Of a DNA stretch of 9,337 nt, positions 1-6,603 are shown in pieces. The stretch lies in the NCBI GenBank assembly GCA_002381155.1, contig DFQX01000064.1, positions 1-9,337 on the forward strand, read 5' to 3'. The position numbers and the translations under genes were made by a program. The DNA comes from Flavobacteriaceae bacterium UBA3478 (GTDB lineage Bacteria > Bacteroidota > Bacteroidia > Flavobacteriales > Flavobacteriaceae). The first letter of the stretch is position 1. The number at the start of each line of letters is the position of its first letter. Under the pieces are notes generated by a model that was given only the letters and a program-made list of their open reading frames with translations, was not told the DNA's origin and made no database searches.

Positions 1-193
1 TGCTTTCAACGGCTTCAACACTTACGATCCCTTCAATATGAAGCGTTCTGCAGGATTTGGAGTGAGAATCTTCATGCCTGCATTTGGTTTATTGGGTATC
101 GACTTCGGATACGGATTCGATAGTGACAACACGCCAGGAGCTTTTGGTCCTAGCGGATGGCAAACGCACTTTATTATCGGTCAGCAATTCTAA
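1..193 (+). CDS. bamA: BamA outer-membrane assembly factor, C-terminal end (partial)
   Basis: Only the last 63 codons are present; the gene enters from the left edge and its first whole codon is at position 2. The peptide contains RSAGFGVRIFMPAFGLLGID, followed by a Gly/Tyr/Phe-rich stretch, and ends in FIIGQQF. A terminal Phe after alternating hydrophobic residues is the usual signature of the last strand of an outer-membrane beta-barrel. The RSAGxGxR/MPxxGLLGxDxGYGFD pattern is what I know from the end of the BamA/Omp85 barrel in Bacteroidota. BamA folds and inserts beta-barrel proteins at the outer membrane. The context supports the call: two OmpH/Skp-like periplasmic chaperone genes follow directly, the first overlapping the stop codon as TAATG. 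The POTRA domains and most of the barrel lie outside the window, so another Omp85 relative cannot be strictly excluded. Confidence 0.85.
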   Translation, partial: AFNGFNTYDPFNMKRSAGFGVRIFMPAFGLLGIDFGYGFDSDNTPGAFGPSGWQTHFIIGQQF

Positions 194-981
194 TGAAAAC
201 ACGACAAATTTTAACGGTAGTATTGATGGGCCTCTTGACTCAAGTCAGTTGGGGTCAACGTGCTACTCGCGTTGGATTTATCGATACCGATTATATTTTG
301 TCCAAAGTAGCTTCTTATGCAGAAATGCGAGCAGAGTTGTCTGGGAAAATTGAAGCTTGGAATACAGAGATAGAGCGCCGAAGAACAGCGCTTAAAGCTA
401 AACAAGATGAGTTGAGTGCTCAAAGGGATTTTTTACCCTTGTCAATTATCGAACAGCGAGAAATAGAAATAAGTCAATTGAGTAAAGCACTACTTCAATA
501 TGAGTTAGATAGATTCGGTCCTGAAGGAGATTTAATCGCCACAGAGGTAACCATAGTAAGACCTATTCAGGATTTGATTTATGCTGCGGTTCAAGAGATT
601 GCGGAAGCGAGGAATTTTGATATGATCTTCGATAAGTCTACAGATCTAGTTATGCTCTATTTTGATAATCAATTTGATATAAGTGATTTGGTTATCCGAA
701 AATTAGAGGCTGATTCTAAGGTTCGAGTGATTGGCATGCCTGAAGAATCTGAAGTTCAAGAAATGGTTAGTGAGATCGAAGAAAAGCGTCAAACGATTAC
801 CGAAGACCTTAATAAGGTACAACAGTCTAAAGAAGAAGAGAAAAAAGCTGCACTATCACGATTAGAAAAAGAACGTGAGGAGCGAAGAAAGGCCTATATT
901 AGCAAACGCGAAGCGGTGCTTAAGGCTCGTGCAGAGCGTCAAAAACAAATAGAAGAAAAACGTAAAGACACAATTAATTGA
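193..981 (+). CDS. OmpH/Skp-family periplasmic chaperone with long charged C-terminal tail
   Basis: A 262-residue OmpH/Skp-like protein, expected to guard unfolded outer-membrane proteins in the periplasm on their way to BamA. The chosen ATG overlaps the bamA stop by one base and gives a clean signal peptide (residues 1-21, hydrophobic core ILTVVLMGLL, cleavage likely after SWG before Gln22). An in-frame ATG 36 bases upstream would bury that signal and overlap bamA. Residues 25-37 (TRVGFIDTDYILS) are the family's first strand. Residues 40-105 form a long charged helix, and the beta part resumes near NFDMIFDKS (141-149). From about residue 185 to 262 the protein continues as a Glu/Lys/Arg-rich probable coiled coil, absent from the shorter paralogue downstream. 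What the tail does is unknown. Family confidence is high; any specific client is inference. Confidence 0.85.
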   Translation: MKTRQILTVVLMGLLTQVSWGQRATRVGFIDTDYILSKVASYAEMRAELSGKIEAWNTEIERRRTALKAKQDELSAQRDFLPLSIIEQREIEISQLSKALLQYELDRFGPEGDLIATEVTIVRPIQDLIYAAVQEIAEARNFDMIFDKSTDLVMLYFDNQFDISDLVIRKLEADSKVRVIGMPEESEVQEMVSEIEEKRQTITEDLNKVQQSKEEEKKAALSRLEKEREERRKAYISKREAVLKARAERQKQIEEKRKDTIN

Positions 982-995
982 AAATCAACTATTCC

Positions 996-1496
996 ATGAA
1001 ACAATTCGTTCTTATTGTAATGGCATTCTTTGCTGTTACAACCTCTACTTTTGCTCAATCTAAAGTTGCTCATATCAATGTTCAGCAACTACTTAGTGAT
1101 ATGCCAGATATGAAGGCAGCTCAAGATGAGCTCAAAAAACTAGAAAATACTTACCGTGCTGACATTGAGTCTTCTGTGGCTGAACTTCAAAAGAAACTAG
1201 TTGCTTATCAAAATGAGGCAGCAAGTAAGACTGCTGAAGAAAACAAGGCTAGAGCTGATGAGTTACAGAATGCTGAACGTAATATCGCAGCAGCAGAGCA
1301 AGCAGCGATGCAAGAATTACAGCGTAAGCAACAAGAGTTATTCGCTCCTATTTCTGAGAAAGCGAAGGCTGCTATTGATAAGGTAGCTAAAGACCAAGGA
1401 TTCGATTATGTAATCGATTCAAGCCCAGGGCTTAGCCTTCTGGTTGCTAATGGTACAGACTTATTACCTTCTGTTAAGAAGGAGTTAGGATTCTAA
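996..1496 (+). CDS. OmpH/Skp-family periplasmic chaperone (compact paralogue)
   Basis: A 166-residue Skp/OmpH protein of normal family length. The ATG at 996 starts a signal peptide (MKQFVLIVMAFFAV, cleavage likely after Thr-Phe-Ala before Gln21). A TTG start at 978 would prepend six residues ahead of the signal and is less likely. The mature protein opens with SKVAHINVQQLLSDMPDMK (family strand 1), followed by an Ala/Glu/Lys/Gln-rich coiled-coil hairpin at about 40-125. It returns to the body at FDYVIDSSPGLSLLVANGTD (136-155), a Bacteroidota-typical ending for this family. It lies 14 bases after the first ompH-like gene and is followed by an intrinsic terminator, so it is probably the last gene of the bamA operon. 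The predicted role is holding outer-membrane proteins in the periplasm for the Bam machinery. The paralogue pair suggests division of labour, which the sequence alone does not prove. Confidence 0.9.
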   Translation: MKQFVLIVMAFFAVTTSTFAQSKVAHINVQQLLSDMPDMKAAQDELKKLENTYRADIESSVAELQKKLVAYQNEAASKTAEENKARADELQNAERNIAAAEQAAMQELQRKQQELFAPISEKAKAAIDKVAKDQGFDYVIDSSPGLSLLVANGTDLLPSVKKELGF

Positions 1497-1526
1497 TTTG
1501 ATTACCAATTAGAAGTAGTAACTTAT
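1497..1526 (+). promoter_or_regulatory. Possible weak promoter for murI
   Basis: TTTG at 1497-1500 is followed after 18 bases by TAACTTAT (1519-1526). This resembles the Bacteroidota pair TTTG (-33) and TAnnTTTG (-7), but the second box has two mismatches. Transcription from it would begin near 1532, inside the 5' arm of the terminator, so such a transcript could not form the full hairpin. This is tentative; its main support is that murI otherwise has no obvious promoter. Confidence 0.2.
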
Positions 1527-1551
1527 AACCGCCCAATTGGGCGGTTTTTTT
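1527..1551 (+). terminator. Intrinsic terminator of the bamA-ompH operon
   Basis: A perfect 8-bp stem (AACCGCCC, 1527-1534, with GGGCGGTT, 1539-1546) around the four-base loop AATT is followed by an uninterrupted T run through 1551. The GC-rich core and T tract make this a textbook rho-independent terminator for rightward transcription. The T run ends exactly one base before the murI ATG, which is unusual. Confidence 0.9.
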
Positions 1552-2340
1552 ATGGCAAAAACGATTGGAATATTTGACTCTGGTGTTGGCGGATTAACGA
1601 TTCTCTCTTCTATAGTAAATGAGATCTCAGATTCTGTTGAATACCACTATGTGGCTGATAGCCTTTACGCTCCCTATGGGTCAAAATCAATCGAAACCCT
1701 TTTAGAACGGAGTAGAAGAATTACTGAATTTTTGATTAGTAAGGGGTCAGAACTTGTTGTTATTGCCTGTAATACGGCAACTACTCAAGTTATTTCATTC
1801 CTTAGAGCAGAGTTCAATATTCCCTTTGTCGGTATTGAACCCGCTGTTAAGCCTGCTGCCCAGTTAAGTATATCTAAACGAATTGGTGTAATTGCTACTG
1901 CTAATACCCTCAAAAGTGGTCTATTTAAGCAAACCTTAGAGGCCTATGCTTCAGATTGCGAAATTTTCACTCGAATTGGTGAAGGCCTTGTTGAAGCGAT
2001 TGAAACTGGAGAATTAGCCTCTGTAGAATTGAACGAGTTAGTTCGGGATCATGTAGCTTATTTTAATTCAAATGAGATAGATGTATTGGTATTAGGCTGT
2101 ACCCACTATTCGTTTGTTTCTCTGCTATTTGAAAGGTATCTAGATCAGAGGACTTCTTTGGTTACCCCAAATGAGGCGGTAGCTAGACGTGTTCAATCGA
2201 TTCTTAGAACTTTAGATAGCTCAGCGGGGTCAGTCAGGTCTATTCATGTTTACAGTACTTCTGAAAAGCTATTGTCCTTAAAGAAGTTGATCGCTGCAGA
2301 AGACCTTCGAGTTGATCAGGTACTACAAGTACAAATTTAA
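1552..2340 (+). CDS. murI: Glutamate racemase
   Basis: MurI interconverts L- and D-glutamate and so supplies D-Glu for peptidoglycan stem peptides in the cytoplasm. The 262-residue protein carries the full signature set: IFDSGVGGLT (7-16, with Asp9 and Ser10), DSLYAPYG (36-43), the first catalytic cysteine in VIACNTATT (Cys73) and the second in LGCTHY (Cys183, His185). Both cysteines of the two-base racemisation mechanism are present. The usual Pro after GCTHY is Ser here, a minor change. The ATG at 1552 gives MAKTIGIFDSG, the expected N-terminus; the in-frame TTG at 1537 lies inside the terminator loop and is not credible. No ribosome-binding site can be recognised, because the terminator occupies the space upstream. 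The gene converges on folA, sharing four bases at the stops. Confidence 0.96.
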   Translation: MAKTIGIFDSGVGGLTILSSIVNEISDSVEYHYVADSLYAPYGSKSIETLLERSRRITEFLISKGSELVVIACNTATTQVISFLRAEFNIPFVGIEPAVKPAAQLSISKRIGVIATANTLKSGLFKQTLEAYASDCEIFTRIGEGLVEAIETGELASVELNELVRDHVAYFNSNEIDVLVLGCTHYSFVSLLFERYLDQRTSLVTPNEAVARRVQSILRTLDSSAGSVRSIHVYSTSEKLLSLKKLIAAEDLRVDQVLQVQI

Positions 2341-2828
2341 ACCCTTACGAAGGTTTCTATCGTAAATGAGTAGGCATGTCTTTCGTCTACTGGATGATGT
2401 TGTTCTTCAACTTTTTTCCATTCCTGTAGGTTGATTTCAGGAAAATAGGTGTCGGCTTTAGGAGTTGCATGAACTCTAGTGATAATCATTTTTGTCGCTA
2501 GAGGAATAGCTTGTTTGTAAATTTCTCCCCCGCCAACGATGAATTGAATGTTTGATGGATGTAATTCTAGGGCAGACTCAATAGAATGACTAATGCCATA
2601 GATCTCAAATGGAGGAGCGTAGTCAGTTTTTCGGGTAACCACAATATGGTCTCTATTCGGCAGTGCTTTAGGGAAGCTTTCTAATGTTTTTCTTCCTATT
2701 ATGATGGGATAACCTGAGGTGGTTTGCTTGAAATGTTTGAAATCATCGGGTAAATGCCATGGCAAGTCTCCTGCCAAACCCATTGCGCCATCTTCGGCAG
2801 CAGCAACAACAATGATTACCTCTTTCAT
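2337..2828 (-). CDS. folA: Dihydrofolate reductase
   Basis: A 163-residue type I DHFR, normal length, which reduces dihydrofolate to tetrahydrofolate with NADPH in the cytoplasm. Recognisable in order are AAAEDGAMGLAGDLPWHLP (9-27, the Met20-loop region), Asp29 in LPDDFKHFK (the equivalent of the E. coli catalytic Asp27), the NADPH-binding GRKTLESFP (45-53), LPNRDHIVVTR (56-66) and the GGGEIY motif near residue 100. The start ATG overlaps the thyA stop by one base (TAATG on the coding strand), which implies translational coupling. ThyA oxidises methylene-tetrahydrofolate to dihydrofolate, and this enzyme regenerates tetrahydrofolate, so the pairing is functional. It is the last gene of the leftward operon and meets murI tail to tail. 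Confidence 0.96.
   Translation of the reverse strand: MKEVIIVVAAAEDGAMGLAGDLPWHLPDDFKHFKQTTSGYPIIIGRKTLESFPKALPNRDHIVVTRKTDYAPPFEIYGISHSIESALELHPSNIQFIVGGGEIYKQAIPLATKMIITRVHATPKADTYFPEINLQEWKKVEEQHHPVDERHAYSFTIETFVRV
2339..2356. terminator. Weak hairpin across the convergent murI/folA stops
   Basis: AAACCCTT (2339-2346) can pair with AAGGTTT (2350-2356), with one bulged C and a three-base loop. It lies at the murI stop and inside the last codons of folA. No solid T tract follows on either strand, so it may be only a weak bidirectional terminator or a chance pairing. It is recorded because no other terminator candidate lies between the two genes. Confidence 0.25.
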
Positions 2829-3652
2829 TATACAGCAACCGGTGCTTTAATGGTTGGATGTGGATCGTATCCGATCAACTCGAAATCCTCAAAGGTAAAA
2901 TCGTCTATGTTTTTGATAGCTGGATTTAATTTCATAGTAGGTAACGGGCGACAATCTCTTGAGAGTTGAAGATCAACCTGCTCTCTATGGTTACTGTAGA
3001 TATGAACATCACCAAAGGTGTGTACAAAATCTCCAGCTTCTAAACCACAAACCTGAGCGACCATTAGCGTAAGAAGTGCGTAAGAAGCAATATTAAAAGG
3101 CACCCCAAGAAATACATCTGCGCTGCGTTGATACAGCTGGCAGGACAATTTATTATCAGCCACATAAAATTGAAAGAATGCATGACAGGGAGGTAAAGCG
3201 GCCTTGCCGTTAGCTACATTCTCAGCAAATGGCTTTGAGGTGTCCGGCATCACACTAGGGTTCCAAGCACTTACTAACATTCTTCTGCTATCTGGATTGG
3301 TTTTGAGGGTGTGGATTACCTCTTTTATTTGATCGATACCTTCTGAATTCCAATTACGCCATTGATGACCGTATACAGGACCTAAATCTCCATTTTCATC
3401 GGCCCATTCATTCCAAATACGAATCCCATTTTCAGTGAGATAGTTGATGTTTGTATCTCCCTTCAAGAACCAAAGTAATTCGTAGATAATCGATTTCAAA
3501 TGTACCTTTTTGGTAGTTACCATCGGAAACCCTTCACTAAGATCGAATCGCATCTGATATCCGAAAACACTTTTTGTTCCAGTGCCTGTTCGGTCTGTTT
3601 TTTCAGTTCCGTTTTCTAAGATATGTTTGAGTAGATCGTGATAAGCTTTCAT
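2828..3652 (-). CDS. thyA: Thymidylate synthase
   Basis: ThyA converts dUMP to dTMP using 5,10-methylene-tetrahydrofolate as methyl donor and reductant. The 274-residue protein shows DRTGTGTKSVFG (20-31, phosphate-binding Arg21), WNEWAD (80-85), the nucleophile Cys156 in LPPCHAFFQFYV, QLYQRSADVFLGVPFNIASY (173-191+) and VHIYSNHREQ (216-225). Compared with E. coli ThyA (264 residues) there is an insert of about 14 residues between SAWN and the catalytic PPCH loop (about 132-152, with the segment FAENVANGKAALPPCH). I associate this insert with Bacteroidota enzymes. It lies 28 bases downstream of the nucleoside transporter stop and overlaps folA by one base. No promoter-like box is visible in the 28-base gap, so it is probably transcribed from further upstream. 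Confidence 0.97.
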   Translation of the reverse strand: MKAYHDLLKHILENGTEKTDRTGTGTKSVFGYQMRFDLSEGFPMVTTKKVHLKSIIYELLWFLKGDTNINYLTENGIRIWNEWADENGDLGPVYGHQWRNWNSEGIDQIKEVIHTLKTNPDSRRMLVSAWNPSVMPDTSKPFAENVANGKAALPPCHAFFQFYVADNKLSCQLYQRSADVFLGVPFNIASYALLTLMVAQVCGLEAGDFVHTFGDVHIYSNHREQVDLQLSRDCRPLPTMKLNPAIKNIDDFTFEDFELIGYDPHPTIKAPVAV

Positions 3653-3680
3653 GCTTTGAATTTACCGATTTTTTAAATTT

Positions 3681-4973
3681 TTAACCTAGAATCATTCCTG
3701 CAATCGTTGCTGACAATAGGGATGCGAGTGAGCCTGCGATGAGTGCTTTGAAACCGAGCTCTGATAAGGTCTTCTTTTGACTTGGAGCAATCGTTCCTAT
3801 TCCTCCTATTTGAATACCGATAGAAGCAAAGTTGGCAAATCCACAAAGCATGTAGGTTGCCATAAGTACTGATTTGTCATAGGTTAAGTGAACTGCCGCA
3901 GCCATATTCTTTAATTCGGCTAGTTGCGTATAGGCTACGAATTCTGAGGCCACCAGTTTGATTCCTAAGAGTTGCCCCATTAGGTTAAGATCTTCACTCG
4001 CTACACCAATGATGTACATTAGTGGAGCGAAAATCGTCCCAAGGATAGATTCTAGGGATAATTCGGAATAGGAGGAGTTGGACGCGATCCAATCATTAAT
4101 TCCAGTCAGGTCTCCAAATCCGGTTAAAATACCATTAATCATCGCAATAAATGCAATAAATACTAGTAGCATCGCACCGACGTTTAAAGCGAGCTTCAAA
4201 CCTTCAGTGGTTCCATTTGAAAGGGCATCAAGGGCGTTAGAGCCTACTTCTGTATCACTTACTTCGATTTTTTCATCGATTGGTTCTGTTTGAGGAACCA
4301 TCAATTTAGCGATGATGATTGCACCTGGAGCTGCCATTACTGAAGCCGCTATAAGGTGGCGAGCAAATGACAGTCGAAGTTCGGGGTCTGTACCTCCTAA
4401 AAAGCCTACATAAGAAGCTAGAACACCTCCAGCTACTGTCGCCATACCCCCAGTCATTACGAGCATTACTTCAGAGCGGTTCATTTTGGCGAGATAGGCT
4501 TTAATTAATAGTGGTGCCTCAGTTTGACCTAAGAAGATGTTACCCGCTACAGAAAGACTTTCAGCTCCCGATATTTTAAGCGTTTTAGTTAATAACCAGG
4601 CGAGGCCACTTACTATTTTCTGAACGACCCCTAAGTAATAGAGTATTGAGGTAAGGGCAGAAAAGAATACAATCGTGGGTAAGATTTGAAATGCAAACAC
4701 ATAACCAATCGCCGGCTCAGTTACATTGATTAGATTCCCAAAAAGAAAGGCGCTTCCGCTTTCAGTAAATTCTAGGACCGCAGTAAAAAAACCTCCCAAA
4801 ACATTGAAAAAAGATTTTACCCATTCAACCCGTAAAACTCCAAAGGCTAGAATAAATTGAAGTGAAAGTCCGATGAAGATGGTTTTCCATCGGATTGCCT
4901 TTTTATGAGTGCTTAGGAGATAAGCGATGCCTAAAAGGAATAGGATTCCGATAATACCTTTTATAATAACCAT
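3681..4973 (-). CDS. Concentrative nucleoside transporter (NupC/CNT family)
   Basis: A 430-residue inner-membrane protein that is hydrophobic almost throughout, with a hydrophilic segment at about 226-258. It should import nucleosides driven by a Na+ or H+ gradient. Family residues are visible: GQTEAPLLI (149-157; Gln150, Thr151, Glu152 match the nucleobase-binding triad of Vibrio cholerae CNT), GIKLVASEFVAY (337-348, with the binding Glu344) and CGFANFASI (377-385; Asn381 and Ser384 match the ribose-binding pair). The motif GxKxxxNEFVA has Ser instead of Asn before the Glu. The start is the only plausible ATG, three bases after the stop of the nuclease/UVR gene. Being next to thyA and folA suggests a role in pyrimidine or thymidine salvage. 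The true substrate range and coupling ion cannot be read here. Confidence 0.93.
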   Translation of the reverse strand: MVIIKGIIGILFLLGIAYLLSTHKKAIRWKTIFIGLSLQFILAFGVLRVEWVKSFFNVLGGFFTAVLEFTESGSAFLFGNLINVTEPAIGYVFAFQILPTIVFFSALTSILYYLGVVQKIVSGLAWLLTKTLKISGAESLSVAGNIFLGQTEAPLLIKAYLAKMNRSEVMLVMTGGMATVAGGVLASYVGFLGGTDPELRLSFARHLIAASVMAAPGAIIIAKLMVPQTEPIDEKIEVSDTEVGSNALDALSNGTTEGLKLALNVGAMLLVFIAFIAMINGILTGFGDLTGINDWIASNSSYSELSLESILGTIFAPLMYIIGVASEDLNLMGQLLGIKLVASEFVAYTQLAELKNMAAAVHLTYDKSVLMATYMLCGFANFASIGIQIGGIGTIAPSQKKTLSELGFKALIAGSLASLLSATIAGMILG

Positions 4974-4976
4974 AAT

Positions 4977-5618
4977 TTATTGGTTTCGTTGTTCAAGTTC
5001 GTCTCTAAGGGCTGCTGCCTTCTCGTAATCTTCATCTTCTACAGCTTTCTTAAGAGCTGCTTTAAGTTGTTTTTCACTGTAGCTTTTAAAGCGTCTTGAG
5101 CTAGGATTTGACTCTTGTGTTTTTTCTTCTTTTTCGCTCATTGATTCTGTCTCTATGTGAGCAAGATCGCGCGTGTTCGAGGAAAGGTCTTTCGAATCGG
5201 CATCGACGTTTAATTCAATGCCGGCCTTATCCAAAATATCGGGGTAGGTATAAATCGGTGCACCTGTTCGCACTGCAATTGCTACAGCATCGCTGGTTCG
5301 GGCATCGATAAGTTCTTCTTGCTGGTCTTTATTGCAAACAAGACTAGCATAAAATACACCCTCTTCTAATTTATGTATGATCACTTCCTTGACCTTAATT
5401 TCAAATCGATCAAGACATGATTTGAGTAAATCATGGGTCAGGGGTCTCGGTGGTTTGAGATCCTCTTCGATAGCAATAGCAATGGATTGTGCCTCTGCCG
5501 CGCCAATAACAATAGGGAGGTTTCGACTGCCGTTCTCCTCACTTAAAATAAGTGCGTAGGCCCCTTGCTGGGTTTGACTATAAGAGATGCCCTTAACTGT
5601 TAGACTCACGAGGTTCAT
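4977..5618 (-). CDS. Bifunctional nuclease (DUF151/BFN) domain protein with C-terminal UVR motif
   Basis: A 213-residue soluble protein in two parts. Residues 1-135 match the BFN/DUF151 family: LPIVIGAAEAQSIAIAIE (34-51), PRPLTHDLLKSCLD (57-70) and the very conserved ARTSDAVAIAVRTGAPIY (106-123). Plant and archaeal relatives are reported to have DNase/RNase activity. Residues 140-178 are a Ser/Glu/Lys-rich, probably disordered linker. Residues 180-211 (for example SEKQLKAALKKAVEDEDYEK) are a UVR motif, the helical hairpin by which UvrB and UvrC contact each other, also found in protein-arginine kinase activators. The gene sits 22 bases after etfA and 3 bases before the nucleoside transporter. 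The domain call is firm. The biochemical function in bacteria is not established, so a DNA repair or nucleic acid turnover role is only inference. Confidence 0.9.
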   Translation of the reverse strand: MNLVSLTVKGISYSQTQQGAYALILSEENGSRNLPIVIGAAEAQSIAIAIEEDLKPPRPLTHDLLKSCLDRFEIKVKEVIIHKLEEGVFYASLVCNKDQQEELIDARTSDAVAIAVRTGAPIYTYPDILDKAGIELNVDADSKDLSSNTRDLAHIETESMSEKEEKTQESNPSSRRFKSYSEKQLKAALKKAVEDEDYEKAAALRDELEQRNQ

Positions 5619-5640
5619 AAGAGGGCAAAATAAGGGATTT

Positions 5641-6600
5641 TTATGCGTTTTGTGCCTTAAAAACCTTCAATTTTTCAATAAGTTGTGGTACTACAGTAAA
5701 TGCATCACCAACAATTCCATAGTCGGCTGCCTTGAAGAACGGTGCCTCGGGATCGTTATTAATAACCACTTTAACTTTTGAAGCGTTGATTCCAGCCAAA
5801 TGCTGAATCGCTCCAGAGATTCCAATAGCGATGTAGAGATTAGTTGCTACGGGTTTTCCTGTTTGTCCGACGTGTTCACTGTGAGGTCTCCATCCTAAAT
5901 CTGAAACGGGCTTGGAGCACGCGGTAGCTGCTCCTAAAACTTCAGCTAGGTCTTCAACGAGGTGCCAATTTTCAGGTCCTTTTAATCCGCGTCCGGCAGA
6001 AACGACGATGTCAGCATCGGCGATGGTTACTTTTCCGTTCGCTGTCGCCTGATTAGTTACCGTTACCCGATCATTAGTAAGTTCTAAAGTCATGGCTTCT
6101 ACCTTTGGTGCAGCGTTGCTATGATGCACGCCAAAGCTATTTTTACTCAATCCGATAATGCATCGTTCTGACTTAGAAGAGGTGTAAGCAAAGCCTTTGT
6201 TTGTAAACACGGTTCTCTTAAAGGCGGTCTTGCCCTCAATATTCTCTGGAAGCGCAATCACATTAGGTATAAAGCTAGAGCCGCTTTGAGCCGCGATCAT
6301 ACCTCCGATGTATTTCGAATCTGCACTTGAGCTGATAACTAAATACTGGGATCCACTTTTCTCAAATGCTGCGGATAGGAGTGAAGCATATCTTTCGGCT
6401 GTAAACGTATTCAGAGATTCATTAGAGATACTTATGATTTGATTGAGTCCTCCGATATTCTCTGGGGTATCATTATTAATTACTAATCCGATAGCCTCTG
6501 TACTAAGTTGACCAGCTAATGCAATCGCATAGGATGCTAGCTCGTATGCTGATTTTTTGTAGGCTTTATTTTCTGATTCTAAATAGACAAGTACTGACAT
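5641..6600 (-). CDS. etfA: Electron transfer flavoprotein, alpha subunit
   Basis: EtfA holds the redox FAD of the ETF heterodimer, which passes electrons from acyl-CoA and similar dehydrogenases to the quinone pool. Length is 319 residues. The N-terminal half is the variable alpha/beta domain. The C-terminal FAD domain is clear: SAGRGLKGPENW (201-212), GQTGKPVATNLYIAIGISGAIQH (245-267), then INNDPEAPFFKAADYGIVGD (280-299). Aligning with human ETF-alpha from memory, Thr247 and His267 match Thr266 and His286. The position of the flavin-tuning Arg249 is Lys230 (CSKPVSD), which should alter FAD potential if the match holds. It lies three bases downstream of etfB, as expected for co-translated subunits. 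Confidence 0.95.
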   Translation of the reverse strand: MSVLVYLESENKAYKKSAYELASYAIALAGQLSTEAIGLVINNDTPENIGGLNQIISISNESLNTFTAERYASLLSAAFEKSGSQYLVISSSADSKYIGGMIAAQSGSSFIPNVIALPENIEGKTAFKRTVFTNKGFAYTSSKSERCIIGLSKNSFGVHHSNAAPKVEAMTLELTNDRVTVTNQATANGKVTIADADIVVSAGRGLKGPENWHLVEDLAEVLGAATACSKPVSDLGWRPHSEHVGQTGKPVATNLYIAIGISGAIQHLAGINASKVKVVINNDPEAPFFKAADYGIVGDAFTVVPQLIEKLKVFKAQNA

Positions 6601-6603
6601 GGC

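Noticed and set aside
157..192. Upstream in-frame ATG extending the first OmpH-like protein by 12 residues
   Set aside because: It would place MANALYYRSAIL before a clear signal peptide and overlap bamA; the TAATG start at 193 fits better.
978..995. Alternative TTG start for the second OmpH-like protein
   Set aside because: It adds six polar residues ahead of a good signal peptide; the ATG at 996 is preferred.
2828..3652. Insert before the thyA catalytic cysteine as a possible novel domain
   Set aside because: It is only about 14 residues and, from memory, is shared by Bacteroidota thymidylate synthases; no independent fold.
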